Assembly (NCBI GenBank): GCA_030631415.1
Contig: DAOVLE010000025.1
Span: 1 to 35,107 of the forward strand
Length of the DNA: 35,107 nucleotides
Origin: JAAEQG01 sp023133475
Lineage (GTDB): Bacteria; Planctomycetota; Phycisphaerae; UBA1845
Direction of reading: 5' to 3'
Part shown: positions 23,382-31,278 of the stretch, in pieces
Numbering within the stretch: the first letter of the stretch is position 1
Layout of the letters: every line of letters starts with the position of its first letter
The notes under the pieces: model-generated
Database searches by the model: none
What the model saw: only the letters and a program-made list of their open reading frames with translations
What the model was told of the DNA's origin: nothing
Program-made: the position numbers and the translations under genes

Positions 23382-24101
23382 CTAACGTCCTCGTCGCGGA
23401 GCGGGTTTGGGTGCTGCCGGTCTCGCCGGTTTGCCCGGTCTCGCCGTGGCGGGTCTGTGACGTTTGGGCACAGGTCTGGGACTCACATGAGGACGGTGGG
23501 GTCTGGCTGGTGTGTGGAAGCGGGGGGCACGAGGGCCGACGTGACGGTGGAGTTGCGGCTTTGTCGGATAGTAACGCACCCACGTGCGGACTACCGGGCT
23601 AAGCCGTGGGTAAAGCGCCGAGTTGGAGATGATGTGCGTGACCACCTTGTCATCGTCGTCGAGATCATCCATCACCTCGCGCAAGGCTGCAAGCTCGTCG
23701 GCGTAGGATTGGTCACTGCCCAACTGACGAAGAAGCACACTTGCCGGGATAGCCCGAGCGAGCGCCTCTTGAGCCTGGGTGTCATCCTGATTCTCGGATG
23801 ACAGTAGCTCTTGCAACGCCTCACTCGCCGCCGCCTGGAATTCCACCGGGGTGGCTGTGCCGTCCCCGTCCCGGTCGCAAGTCTCCCAGGGCAACATTGT
23901 CAACATCAAAGCCATCTGCCGCCCGCGGGCCAACTCGAAAGCGTCGATACTGCCGTTGCCATTGGCATCGAGATAGGCCAACTCTGCGGCGAAACTCTGC
24001 GGGATGGTTGATGTTGCCTCACCGGCGGGGGTTCCAGCCGACGCCGGCCCGGATATGCACACCATCATCACTATCAGGGTATGCAGCACGACATGGTTCA
24101 T
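23382..24101 (-). CDS. Secreted EF-hand protein with basic Pro/Arg-rich tail
   Basis: A 239-residue exported protein. The ATG at 24101 has AAGGAG 8 nt upstream. The signal peptide ends near SGPASA. Two canonical calcium loops, DANGNGSIDAFEL and DRDGDGTATPVEF, lie in the first 90 residues. After a helical middle comes a tail of about 60 residues very rich in Pro, Arg, Lys and His (HTPARPHRPHVSPRPVPKRH). The tail suggests binding to acidic polymers such as surface polysaccharide or DNA. Function unknown. It lies between cheX and the phosphatase-superfamily genes on the same strand, separated from both by repeat-bearing gaps. Confidence 0.8.
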   Translation of the reverse strand: MNHVVLHTLIVMMVCISGPASAGTPAGEATSTIPQSFAAELAYLDANGNGSIDAFELARGRQMALMLTMLPWETCDRDGDGTATPVEFQAAASEALQELLSSENQDDTQAQEALARAIPASVLLRQLGSDQSYADELAALREVMDDLDDDDKVVTHIISNSALYPRLSPVVRTWVRYYPTKPQLHRHVGPRAPRFHTPARPHRPHVSPRPVPKRHRPATARPGKPARPAAPKPAPRRGR

Positions 24102-24140
24102 GGGCAAGGCTCCTTTGCGGTGAGAATTGCGCCGCAGGTT

Positions 24141-24162
24141 GTAGGGCGGGTTCCACCCGCCA
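24141..24162. repeat. Half of the 57-bp element
   Basis: GTAGGGCGGGTTCCACCCGCC, the left half only, just upstream of the EF-hand gene and next to a shortened copy of the 29-nt palindrome. Confidence 0.8.
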
Positions 24163-24167
24163 ATCCA

Positions 24168-24201
24168 ATCAGTACCGCTCCCTTACGGTCGCGGCACTGA
24201 T
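24168..24201. repeat. Shortened 29-nt palindrome family member (copy E)
   Basis: ATCAGTACCG is joined directly to CTCCCTTACGGTCGCGG and CACTGAT. The loop and the inner left arm are deleted and one base differs from the consensus. It lies between cheX and the EF-hand gene. Confidence 0.8.
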
Positions 24202-24233
24202 GTAGGAGGTCACACTGGGGCGTCAGGCGGCGT

Positions 24234-24743
24234 TCATGCACCGACTGACGCCATCGCTGGTTTGGGCGTGGTCTGTGCGGTAGGTTTTTTCATGACCATG
24301 GCAACCTCGACGGAGAATCGCCCCAGCGAGGAATCGCAGGGCAGCGCCAAACGGGGAGTGTGCTTGGACTGCGAAACCACATGGTTTTTTCCAACTATGA
24401 CGTTTGGCAGTGAAATGCTGACGTTGAAACCCTCGAGCTGAGATTTGGCGCTGCCGGCGACCATGTTTGCCAACTCACCAAGCGCATCGGCGAAGTCCTC
24501 GTGATCTTTCGACATCGGGATGCCGGCGAACTTGCCGGCGCTTTTGACCGCGGTCTCCAGTGGAAAGCACAGGGCAACGCTTCCGACCACATCGCCGGAA
24601 AGCCCGATAACCGCGGAAACGTCCGAGGTTCCACCGGTATCTGTTTTGACATAGGGTTTGCTGATCAAGATGTCCGTGCTCAGCATGGTGGAGTACACCT
24701 TCTTGACCGATTGAATGAATGGATTGATGTAGCGAACGTCCAT
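24234..24743 (-). CDS. cheX: CheX-type chemotaxis phosphatase
   Basis: A 169-residue protein of the CheC/CheX/FliY phosphatase family, which dephosphorylates CheY-P. The catalytic ExxN motif is Glu90 and Asn93 in ALGELANMVAGSAK, the helix typical of CheX. The N-terminus MDVRYINPFIQSVKKVYSTML also fits CheX, which starts directly with the first helix. The last ~20 residues are a Lys/Thr/Pro-rich tail not usual for the family. No other chemotaxis gene is in the window, so it may act on a free-standing response regulator. Confidence 0.85.
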   Translation of the reverse strand: MDVRYINPFIQSVKKVYSTMLSTDILISKPYVKTDTGGTSDVSAVIGLSGDVVGSVALCFPLETAVKSAGKFAGIPMSKDHEDFADALGELANMVAGSAKSQLEGFNVSISLPNVIVGKNHVVSQSKHTPRLALPCDSSLGRFSVEVAMVMKKPTAQTTPKPAMASVGA

Positions 24744-25083
24744 AATACAGCATCACCCTCAAAATAACCCAACCTCGAAATCGCCCAATCCCTACCCAGT
24801 CATGGCCTCTCCTCAACCACTGCCGCCAATCCCGGTTAATGCTCTATCGGCACCATTGCAAGGTAAGTCCACGTTCCCCGGATTTGTCAACCCGGAACTC
24901 GAAACTCCGCCGTTTGACCGTTCACAGGTGGGTTCTTACCATTCCTGGAAGGTCCCTAACCTGGATAATTCATGAACGCAGAGACGCAGAGGGCGCAGAG
25001 TTGAGCAGAATAAGAAGTTAGAGGAATTCATTGAGAAAAGCACATATACACAATGCTAACGGGAGAAACTGGACGGGGATTCC
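24744..25083. other. Intergenic stretch between cheX and ispG
   Basis: The two genes diverge here, so promoters for both should lie inside, but no clear -35/-10 pair stands out. At 24958-25000 is AACCTGGATAATTCATGAAC followed by CGCAGAG repeats, matching 26697-26739. A weak GGAACTC-GAAACTC pair lies near 24894. Confidence 0.6.
24958..25000. repeat. AACCTGGATWATTCATGAAC plus CGCAGAG repeats, copy 1
   Basis: A 43-base segment nearly identical to 26697-26739, ending in three CGCAGAG units spaced by 1-2 bases. Its first 20 bases recur in reverse at 9941-9960. Confidence 0.8.
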
Positions 25084-26193
25084 ATGAAACCGCGTCGTTC
25101 AACCCGGCAGGTTATGGTTGGTGGTGTGCCGATTGGGGGTGATGCCCCTATCACCATCCAGTCCATGACCAACACACACACCTACGAAGTCGATAGGACC
25201 GTCGCCCAGATTCGGGCATTGGCCGACGGTGGATGCGACCTGGTCCGCATTTCGGTGCCCACCAGGCGTGACACGGCGGCGTTGCCGGAGATTCTTCGTC
25301 AGGCATCGGTGCCCATTGTTGCCGATGTGCACTTTCACTATGAGCGGGCATTGGAGGCTGTCGAAGCCGGCGTGCACAAAATCCGGCTTAATCCCGGCAA
25401 CATCGCCGACCGTAAACAAGTGGACCGGGTGATCGCCGCCTGCCGCGAACGGAACGTCCCCATCCGTGTCGGCGTGAACGAAGGCAGCATCGTCGAGCGT
25501 AAAGACAAAAACGTGCGGGCCTATGAGAAGGCGCTGTTGGCAGAGGGTCATAACCGTTTGGTTGACCTGATGTTGCGTAAGCTTGAGGAATACCTGCGTA
25601 TTTTCGATGCGAATGATTTTCATGACGTGGTGCTGGCAGCCAAGAGCCCCGATGCCCGGTTGGTGATCGCCGCTTACCGGGCCATCGCGGAGCGTTTCGA
25701 CTATCCGTTGCACCTGGGAGTCACCCACGCCGGGCCTGTGGAGACCGGGCGCATTCGTTCGGTGGCTGCTCTGGCAGCCTTGTTGGCGGACGGCATTGGC
25801 GACACCTTGCGCATCTCCTACGCCGCCGACCCGCTTGAGGAGGTGGCTGATGCCAAGGAGTTGCTATGCTCGCTAGGCTTGCGCGACCGCGAGGAGCCGG
25901 AGCTGATCGCCTGCCCGACCTGCGGCCGGCTGGAGATCGACCTGGTCAAGTTGGTGGCTGGTGTGCGTGAGAAGTTGGCATCGATCAAGGCTCCGATCAA
26001 GGTGGCGGTGATGGGTTGCGTGGTCAACGGCCCAGGCGAGGCGGAAGGGGCTGACGTGGCGGTCTGTGCCGGCAAGGGATGCGGGGTTATCTATGTCCGA
26101 GGCGAACAGACCCGCACGGTGCCCGAAGCGGAGATGCTCGATACCCTCTACGAAGAATGCGTCAAGTTCGCCGCCGAGATCAAACGCCACTAA
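25084..26193 (+). CDS. ispG: 4-hydroxy-3-methylbut-2-enyl diphosphate synthase (flavodoxin/ferredoxin)
   Basis: The penultimate enzyme of the MEP isoprenoid pathway; it reduces MEcPP to HMBPP with a [4Fe-4S] cluster. The 369-residue protein is the short bacterial form without the insert domain. An N-terminal TIM barrel carries GDAPITIQSMTNT, CDLVRISVP, KIRLNPGNI and RVGVNEGSI. The C-terminal cluster domain has Cys277 and Cys280 in ACPTCGR, Cys312 in MGCVVNGPGE, and the Glu of that same motif as the fourth ligand. It is a single-gene unit; other MEP genes are not in the window. Confidence 0.96.
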   Translation: MKPRRSTRQVMVGGVPIGGDAPITIQSMTNTHTYEVDRTVAQIRALADGGCDLVRISVPTRRDTAALPEILRQASVPIVADVHFHYERALEAVEAGVHKIRLNPGNIADRKQVDRVIAACRERNVPIRVGVNEGSIVERKDKNVRAYEKALLAEGHNRLVDLMLRKLEEYLRIFDANDFHDVVLAAKSPDARLVIAAYRAIAERFDYPLHLGVTHAGPVETGRIRSVAALAALLADGIGDTLRISYAADPLEEVADAKELLCSLGLRDREEPELIACPTCGRLEIDLVKLVAGVREKLASIKAPIKVAVMGCVVNGPGEAEGADVAVCAGKGCGVIYVRGEQTRTVPEAEMLDTLYEECVKFAAEIKRH

Positions 26194-26302
26194 AAGCCGG
26201 CACAAAAATAACGACACCGTAGGGCGGGTTCCACCCGCTGCGCAATGCCAAGTGATGTAGGTGTCCAGTAATGCCGCGCACAAACAACCCGCAGCTTACC
26301 CA

Positions 26303-26308
26303 TATAAT
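26303..26308 (+). promoter_or_regulatory. Consensus -10 box before the candidate RNA
   Basis: TATAAT, with the predicted start about 7 nt downstream at 26315, exactly where the first stem begins. No good -35 is visible. Confidence 0.4.
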
Positions 26309-26314
26309 GTAAAA

Positions 26315-26430
26315 GTCGCCCTCATTCAGGTGACAGAGGCTGTCACTGAAAGGCGCAATAGAGAAGCCTCGCAACCCCGAGACAACTATCAAAACATCAG
26401 TGCGGGGCGAGGCTTCTCTTCGGTAACTGT
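26315..26430 (+). ncRNA. Candidate structured RNA with two stem-loops
   Basis: Stem 1 is CGCC (26317) with GGCG (26352), enclosing TTCAGGTGACA / TGTCACTGAA (26325-26350). Stem 2 is AGAGAAGCCTCG (26360-26371), perfectly paired with CGAGGCTTCTCT (26408-26419), plus inner CCCCG/CGGGG with a CAA bulge on the left and a 23-nt A-rich loop. It follows a TATAAT box. I do not recognise a known riboswitch or ribozyme consensus. On the minus strand, stem 1 is followed by CTTTT and could be a terminator instead. Confidence 0.45.
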
Positions 26431-26606
26431 CCTAACCCAAAACGGCCAGGACGGGGTTTAACAACCCCATAAACCCAATCTCTAATCTCCCAAGAACCGT
26501 CTTTTGCTCTGTATAAGTATGCGCCACAAAACGGCGTGAGGCAAATAAAATCGACAAAAACCTCGCATGGGACAACGAAGGCGAGTGGAACCCCCCAACC
26601 AAGGAC

Positions 26607-26627
26607 GAGTCCAAAGTCCAAGGTCCG
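26607..26627. repeat. Heptamer tandem repeat (RRGTCCR)
   Basis: GAGTCCA, AAGTCCA, AGGTCCG: the reverse complement of the unit inside composite element 2 (GGACCTT, GGACTTT). It is followed by half a 57-bp element at 26631-26653. Confidence 0.7.
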
Positions 26628-26696
26628 GTTGTAGGGCAGGTTCCACCCGCCGTTCAGTCTACACCATGTTTCACGCTTCCCTTCGGGTCGCCGCTA

Positions 26697-26739
26697 AACC
26701 TGGATTATTCATGAACGCAGAGACGCAGAGAACGCAGAG
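26697..26739. repeat. AACCTGGATWATTCATGAAC plus CGCAGAG repeats, copy 2
   Basis: It matches 24958-25000 with few differences (GATTATTC versus GATAATTC; AACGCAGAG versus GGCGCAGAG). Confidence 0.8.
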
Positions 26740-26780
26740 AAGAAGGGAGTGCACCCAACGACAATTGTTTCCCATCCCTC

Positions 26781-26822
26781 TTTTCCATTTTCCAATTTCC
26801 AATTCTCCATTCTCCATTCACC
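26781..26822. repeat. Heptamer tandem repeat (TTTTCCA/ATTCTCC)
   Basis: Six heptamers in register: TTTTCCA twice, ATTTCCA, ATTCTCC twice, ATTCACC. It adjoins the GGTGGGTTCCACC...CCACCCTAC repeat end that follows at 26842-26884. Confidence 0.75.
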
Positions 26823-26964
26823 GCACAACCCGCCCCACCGGTTGGTGGGTTCCACCTCGCTCCGCGAGGTTCCACCCACCCTACGTTTTTGAGGCACTTG
26901 GCTGCCGGGGAGCGCGGCGCTATAATTCGGTTCTTGGAGTTTCGGCTGTGGGGCTGATTGTCGA

Positions 26965-27021
26965 GTAGGGCGGGTTTCGCCCGCCGCGGAGCGCCAGGAA
27001 GGCGGGTGGAACCCGCCCTAC
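26965..27021. repeat. 57-bp double-palindrome element, copy 3
   Basis: Full length with the usual arms; the left half carries GGTTTCGCCC in place of GGTTCCACCC. It lies 60 bases upstream of the first acyl-CoA dehydrogenase gene. Confidence 0.9.
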
Positions 27022-27081
27022 AGTTGGCACATGGTATCCCAAAACTGTACGCCCGCGGCGTAGTTATGGAGAAGTATCAAG

Positions 27082-28221
27082 GTGGAAGTGGGACTGGATG
27101 AAGAGCAGGCCCTGCTGGTTGGAGGGGCCCGCGAGTTTGCACGGAGCGAACTGCTCGAACGCGACGGCAAGTGGGACGAAACCGCGGAGACGGTGGCAGA
27201 AGTCCTTCCGCAACTGGCGGAAATGGGCTTTATGAACATCTGCATTCCGCAGGAGTTGGGCGGTCTGGGGTGCAGCTATGAGACCTACGTGCGGATTCTC
27301 CATGAGATTGCCTATGCGTCGCCCTCGACGGCGGTGACACTGTCCGTGCACAACATGGTGGGCAACCTGCTGAATTCGTGGGCGACAGAACCGCAACGTT
27401 CGGAATGGCTTAGCCGGTGGGGCACGGTGGGCTCGTTCTCCTCTTTTGCGGTCTCGGAGGCGGGGGCGGGCAGTGATCCAGCATCCTGCACGACACGGGC
27501 GGTCAAGGTTGACGGCGGATGGAAGATCAACGGCGAGAAGATGTGGATCACTAACGGGCTCAGCGGGTCGTGGTTTCTGACCATGGCGCGGACAGCCCCA
27601 AAATCAGAGGGCAAGATTTTCACCGCTTTTATGGTAAGGGGAGATTCGCCCGGCTTAGAGCGTCAGCCGATCCACGGCAAGATGGGCGTGCGGGGCAGTG
27701 AAACGGCGGTGGTCTCCTACGACGACGTCTTCTGCCCCGACGACCACGTGGTGGGGCCTGTTGGCAAGGGGATGCAGGTGGCGATGTCCGGCTTGGACGG
27801 CGGGCGCGTGGGCATCGCCGTCCAGGCGACCGGCATCGCCGAGGCGTGTCTGGACGAAATGCTGTCTTACGCCCGCGAGCGGAAGCAGTTCGGGCAGTTC
27901 ATCGGGCGGTTTCAGGCGATTCAGACGATGATCGCCGACAGCGCGGTGGAACTGGCGGCGTCCAAGGAGTTGATCCTCCGTGCGGCGAGGCGTATCGACG
28001 CGGGCAAGGTGGACCCAGTCGCAAGTTCGATGGCCAAGCTGTTCGCCACCGAGGCTGCCAATCGGATCGCCTATCGCGCGGTCCAGGTCCATGGTGGTTT
28101 TGGGTATGTGCACGACTATCGCGTGGAGCAACTGTACCGCGATGCGCGGATCACGACCATCTACGAAGGTACAAGCGAGATTCAGCGGTTGGTGATAGCA
28201 CGGGCGGTCCTGGGCAGATAG
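27082..28221 (+). CDS. Acyl-CoA dehydrogenase 1
   Basis: A FAD enzyme that puts a trans-2 double bond into acyl-CoA and passes electrons to ETF. It has 379 residues. The GTG at 27082 has GGAGAAG about 8 nt upstream; the nearest ATG is out of frame. The three-domain layout shows FAVSEAGAGSDP, WKINGEKMWITNG, RKQFGQFIGRFQAIQ and YRAVQVHGGFGYVHDY. The catalytic base is Glu362 in YEGTSEIQRL, the position used by short/medium-chain enzymes. Chain-length specificity cannot be read. It starts a same-strand run of three such genes and a 3-hydroxyacyl-CoA dehydrogenase. Confidence 0.92.
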   Translation: MEVGLDEEQALLVGGAREFARSELLERDGKWDETAETVAEVLPQLAEMGFMNICIPQELGGLGCSYETYVRILHEIAYASPSTAVTLSVHNMVGNLLNSWATEPQRSEWLSRWGTVGSFSSFAVSEAGAGSDPASCTTRAVKVDGGWKINGEKMWITNGLSGSWFLTMARTAPKSEGKIFTAFMVRGDSPGLERQPIHGKMGVRGSETAVVSYDDVFCPDDHVVGPVGKGMQVAMSGLDGGRVGIAVQATGIAEACLDEMLSYARERKQFGQFIGRFQAIQTMIADSAVELAASKELILRAARRIDAGKVDPVASSMAKLFATEAANRIAYRAVQVHGGFGYVHDYRVEQLYRDARITTIYEGTSEIQRLVIARAVLGR

Positions 28222-28230
28222 GCAGAGAAT

Positions 28231-28369
<139 letters not shown>

Positions 28370-28449
28370 AACGATGTTCATTTTCAGCAGATGTCGGGCG
28401 GGTTTTACCCGCCGTCCCATGCTGAAGCAGAAAAGATGTGGTGGTGATT

Positions 28450-29613
28450 ATGACGAATGCAATGGATTACGAACTTCCCGAAGAAATGATTATGCTTCGG
28501 GACATGGCGCGGAAATTTGCAGCCGATCGAATCGGCCCAAACGCCCGCGAGTGGGACCGGACCGGGCAAATCTCTCCGGAAGTCATCAAGGAACTGGGCG
28601 AGTTGGGGTTCCTGGGCGTGCTGGCTCCGGAGGAGCTTGGAGGGGCTGGCATCGGCTACCTGGGTATGTCGGTGATCATCGAGGAGCTTGCCCGGCAGTG
28701 CGGCGGCACTGCGCTGATGGTGGCAGCCCATAACGGGCTTTGTTGTGGGCATCTGCTGGTCGGCGCCAACGATGCCCAAAAGAAGAAGTACCTTCCGCCG
28801 CTGGCTAAGGGGGAGATGCTGGGCTCGTGGTGTCTGTCGGAGCCGAATTCCGGCAGCGACGCGGCGGCGCTGAAGACTACCGCCGTGCTCGATGGCGATA
28901 GTTGGGTGATCAACGGCTCCAAGATATTCATCACCAACGGAGCACAGGCCGGCGTCTTTATCGTACACGCTCGCACCGACCCGGAGGCGTCCAAAGCCAA
29001 AGGGATCAGCTCGTTTATCGTGGAACGTGACACGCCAGGCCTGGAGGTCGGCCCCAAGGAAGACAAGATGGGCATGCGGGCCAGCAGTACCGTGCCGCTC
29101 ACCTTCGATGACATGCGCGTCCCGCGCGAGAACCTCTGCGGCGAGTTGAACAAGGGCTTTTACGATGTGATGCGGGTTCTGGAGCGTGGGCGCATCAGCA
29201 TCGGGACGCTGTCGGTGGGTTTGGCCCGGGGAGCGTTTGAAGAGAGCGTCCGCTATGCCACCGAGCGAGAGCAATTCGGCAAGCCGTTGGCCAAGATGCA
29301 GGCGATCCAGTTCAAGCTGGCGGATATGGCTATGCAGATCGACGCTGCCCGGTTGCTGGTGCGCAAGTCGGCGACGTTGCAGGACGCCGGCAAGAGCAGC
29401 AACCTCGAGTCCGCCATGGGCAAACTCTACGCCTCGGAGATGGCTACTCGCGTCTGCCTGGATGCCATACAGATCCACGGCGGATATGGTTATATGAAGG
29501 ACATCCCGGTCGAACGCCTGATGCGCGATGCGAAACTGTGTGAGATCGGCGAGGGTTCCAGTGAGATACAACGTCTGGTGATTGCACGGCAGCTCTTGGA
29601 CCTGCCCAAATAA
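28450..29613 (+). CDS. Acyl-CoA dehydrogenase 2
   Basis: A 387-residue acyl-CoA dehydrogenase. ATGs at 28450 and 28462 are both possible; the first follows GTGGTGGTG. Motifs: CLSEPNSGSDAAALK, WVINGSKIFITNG, REQFGKPLAKMQAIQFK and IQIHGGYGYMKDIPVERL. The catalytic Glu368 sits in IGEGSSEIQRL, with GEGSSE in place of the usual YEGTSE. This form is common in short-chain (butyryl-CoA type) enzymes of anaerobes and planctomycetes. The next gene follows after 19 nt. Confidence 0.92.
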   Translation: MTNAMDYELPEEMIMLRDMARKFAADRIGPNAREWDRTGQISPEVIKELGELGFLGVLAPEELGGAGIGYLGMSVIIEELARQCGGTALMVAAHNGLCCGHLLVGANDAQKKKYLPPLAKGEMLGSWCLSEPNSGSDAAALKTTAVLDGDSWVINGSKIFITNGAQAGVFIVHARTDPEASKAKGISSFIVERDTPGLEVGPKEDKMGMRASSTVPLTFDDMRVPRENLCGELNKGFYDVMRVLERGRISIGTLSVGLARGAFEESVRYATEREQFGKPLAKMQAIQFKLADMAMQIDAARLLVRKSATLQDAGKSSNLESAMGKLYASEMATRVCLDAIQIHGGYGYMKDIPVERLMRDAKLCEIGEGSSEIQRLVIARQLLDLPK

Positions 29614-29632
29614 ACCATCCGGAGCAGATATT

Positions 29633-30802
29633 ATGAAATACGATCTTGACGAAGACCATTTGGTCCTTCAGCAGTCGGTCCGCGACTTTGCTCAGCGGGC
29701 GGTGGCTCCGGGTGCGGCGACGCGCGATGCCGAGCACCAGATGCCGGAGGAACTGCGGAAAGAACTGGCGGAGATGGGGCTCTATGGGATTACAGTTCCC
29801 GAGCAGTACGGCGGTTCGGGGATGGGGTGTATCGCCTCGACCATCGTGGTGGAAGAGATATCGAAGTGGTGTGCCGGAACCGGTGTGCACCTCAGTGCCC
29901 ATGGGTCGCTGTGTGTGGAACCGATCATCACGTTCGGCACCGAGAAGCAAAAGGCCAAGTATCTACCATCGTTGGCCAGCGGCGAAGCCGTCGGATGCTT
30001 GGCACTGACCGAACCTGGCAGCGGAAGTGACGCGGGTGCGGCACGTTGCATGGTGGTCGAGAAAGACGACGGCTGGCACATCGACGGGACGAAAATCTTC
30101 ACCACCAACGGGGGCGAAGCCGGCGTGATCGTCCTGATCGCAGTGACCGACCCGGACGACAAGCGGCACCGCCTCAGCGCGTTCATCGTCGAGCAGCCGA
30201 CACCGGGGCTAACGATGGCCAAGCTCGAAGACAAGCTGGGGATTTGCTGCACGACGACGGCTGAGTTTGTGTTCGAGGATTGCGTGATCCCCAAGGAGAA
30301 CCTGCTCGGAGAGCGTGGGCGAGGCCTGCGGGTGGCTTTGACCACCCTGGACGGCGGGCGGATCGGGATTGCCGCCCAGGCATTGGGGATCGCCGATGCG
30401 TGCCTGCGCGAGTCGTTGCAATACGCAGCCGAGCGTAAGCAGTTTAACCGTCCCATCGGGAGCTTCCAGGCCATCCAGGCCAAGATATCCAACATGGCCA
30501 CCGCCATCGCCGCGTCGCGTCATCTGATCTACCGGGCGGCGTGGCTTAAGGATCAGAAGAAGCCGCACGAGTACGAAGGTGCGATGGCCAAGCTGTTCGC
30601 GTCGGAGACGGCGACTCGGGCGGCGCACGATTGTGTGCAGATTTTCGGTGGTTACGGGTATTGCAAGGACTATCCGGCTGAGCGTCTGCTGCGCGACGCA
30701 CGGATCACGGAGATTTATGAGGGCACCAGCGAGATTCATCGCCTGGTAATCGCCCGCGGCGTCATGAAGGCCTTCGAGGGGAACTGGAGAGCGACAATTT
30801 GA
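29633..30802 (+). CDS. Acyl-CoA dehydrogenase 3
   Basis: A 389-residue acyl-CoA dehydrogenase. The ATG at 29633 has GGAG 9 nt upstream. Motifs: ALTEPGSGSDAGAAR, WHIDGTKIFTTNG, RKQFNRPIGSFQAIQAK and VQIFGGYGYCKDYPAERL. The catalytic Glu363 is in YEGTSEIHRL. It has a slightly longer C-terminus than its neighbours. Three non-identical paralogues in a row suggest different acyl chains or branched-chain substrates rather than dosage. ETF genes are not in the window. Confidence 0.92.
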   Translation: MKYDLDEDHLVLQQSVRDFAQRAVAPGAATRDAEHQMPEELRKELAEMGLYGITVPEQYGGSGMGCIASTIVVEEISKWCAGTGVHLSAHGSLCVEPIITFGTEKQKAKYLPSLASGEAVGCLALTEPGSGSDAGAARCMVVEKDDGWHIDGTKIFTTNGGEAGVIVLIAVTDPDDKRHRLSAFIVEQPTPGLTMAKLEDKLGICCTTTAEFVFEDCVIPKENLLGERGRGLRVALTTLDGGRIGIAAQALGIADACLRESLQYAAERKQFNRPIGSFQAIQAKISNMATAIAASRHLIYRAAWLKDQKKPHEYEGAMAKLFASETATRAAHDCVQIFGGYGYCKDYPAERLLRDARITEIYEGTSEIHRLVIARGVMKAFEGNWRATI

Positions 30803-30812
30803 GGGAGTTGCG

Positions 30813-31136
30813 ATGCCGTTCTACAATTACGAAAAGCAGCCGCGACAAAACCGTGATCCGAAACACGCAGAACTGGTCCGCCTCCTCGTCGAAGAAATCC
30901 GTTTGGGCGAGGCGGGCAAAGGGCCGGTGATTATGCACGAACAGCTTCAAGGTAGTGATCGGCTCCACGTGTATGTCATCTGGGATCGGTGGGATTCCGT
31001 GCGGGACGAGCATCGGGCGGCAGCCATTCTCGACGCATACAAGGAACACTTTGGCGAGGAGATCATGCAGCGCGTGTCCATTGCCCTGGGCTTGACCCAG
31101 GAAGAGGCTGACGCAATGGGCATTGCGCCTGAATAG
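30813..31136 (+). CDS. Small protein of unknown function in the acyl-CoA cluster
   Basis: A 107-residue protein I do not recognise. The ATG at 30813 has GAGGGAG 5 nt upstream and lies 10 nt after the third acyl-CoA dehydrogenase, so it is co-transcribed. The sequence shows a helix (AELVRLLVEEIRLGEAG), a strand (HVYVIWDRWDSV) and a longer helix (EHRAAAILDAYKEHFGEE), with an acidic C-terminus (TQEEADAMGIAPE). No catalytic motif is seen. The alpha/beta outline and placement suggest an accessory protein of the pathway. Confidence 0.8.
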   Translation: MPFYNYEKQPRQNRDPKHAELVRLLVEEIRLGEAGKGPVIMHEQLQGSDRLHVYVIWDRWDSVRDEHRAAAILDAYKEHFGEEIMQRVSIALGLTQEEADAMGIAPE

Positions 31137-31140
31137 AGGT

Positions 31141-31197
31141 GTAGGGCGGGTTCCACCCGCCGCGCCATGCCACGAAGGCGGGTGGAACCCGCCCTAC
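31141..31197. repeat. 57-bp double-palindrome element, copy 4
   Basis: Full length; it starts 4 bases after the stop of the small gene. A further right half-element (GGCGGGTAGAACCCGCCCTAC) follows at 31210-31230, so one and a half units lie in tandem between two genes of the cluster. Confidence 0.9.
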
Positions 31198-31278
31198 GGC
31201 TGAATAGAAGGCGGGTAGAACCCGCCCTACAGAAATCGGAATACGAACCAAACCATTCTACTGGAGGAGTTTGTTCAC

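Larger units (their letters stand above)
26194..27081. other. 888-base gene-free stretch rich in repeats, with a candidate RNA
   Basis: In order: half of a 57-bp element (26219), TATAAT and a two-hairpin segment (26303-26419), heptamers (26607-26627), a half 57-bp element (26631), a CTTCGGGTCGCCGCTAAAC fragment (26680), the CGCAGAG repeat (26697), heptamers (26781-26822), a GGTGGGTTCCACC...CCACCCTAC repeat end (26842-26884) and a full 57-bp element (26965). Minus-strand open frames near 26400-26620 lack a supported SD and start in repeat DNA. Confidence 0.65.

Noticed and set aside
26315..26430. Known riboswitch (SAM, TPP, cobalamin, glycine) or hammerhead ribozyme
   Set aside because: None of the conserved core strings I know for these classes is present on either strand, and no gene follows closely on the plus strand.
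26397..26621. 74-residue minus-strand frame near the candidate RNA
   Set aside because: Starts in repeat DNA, lacks an SD, and an overlapping alternative frame is equally good; no support for coding.
28405..29571. 388-residue minus-strand open frame
   Set aside because: Exact antisense of acyl-CoA dehydrogenase 2.
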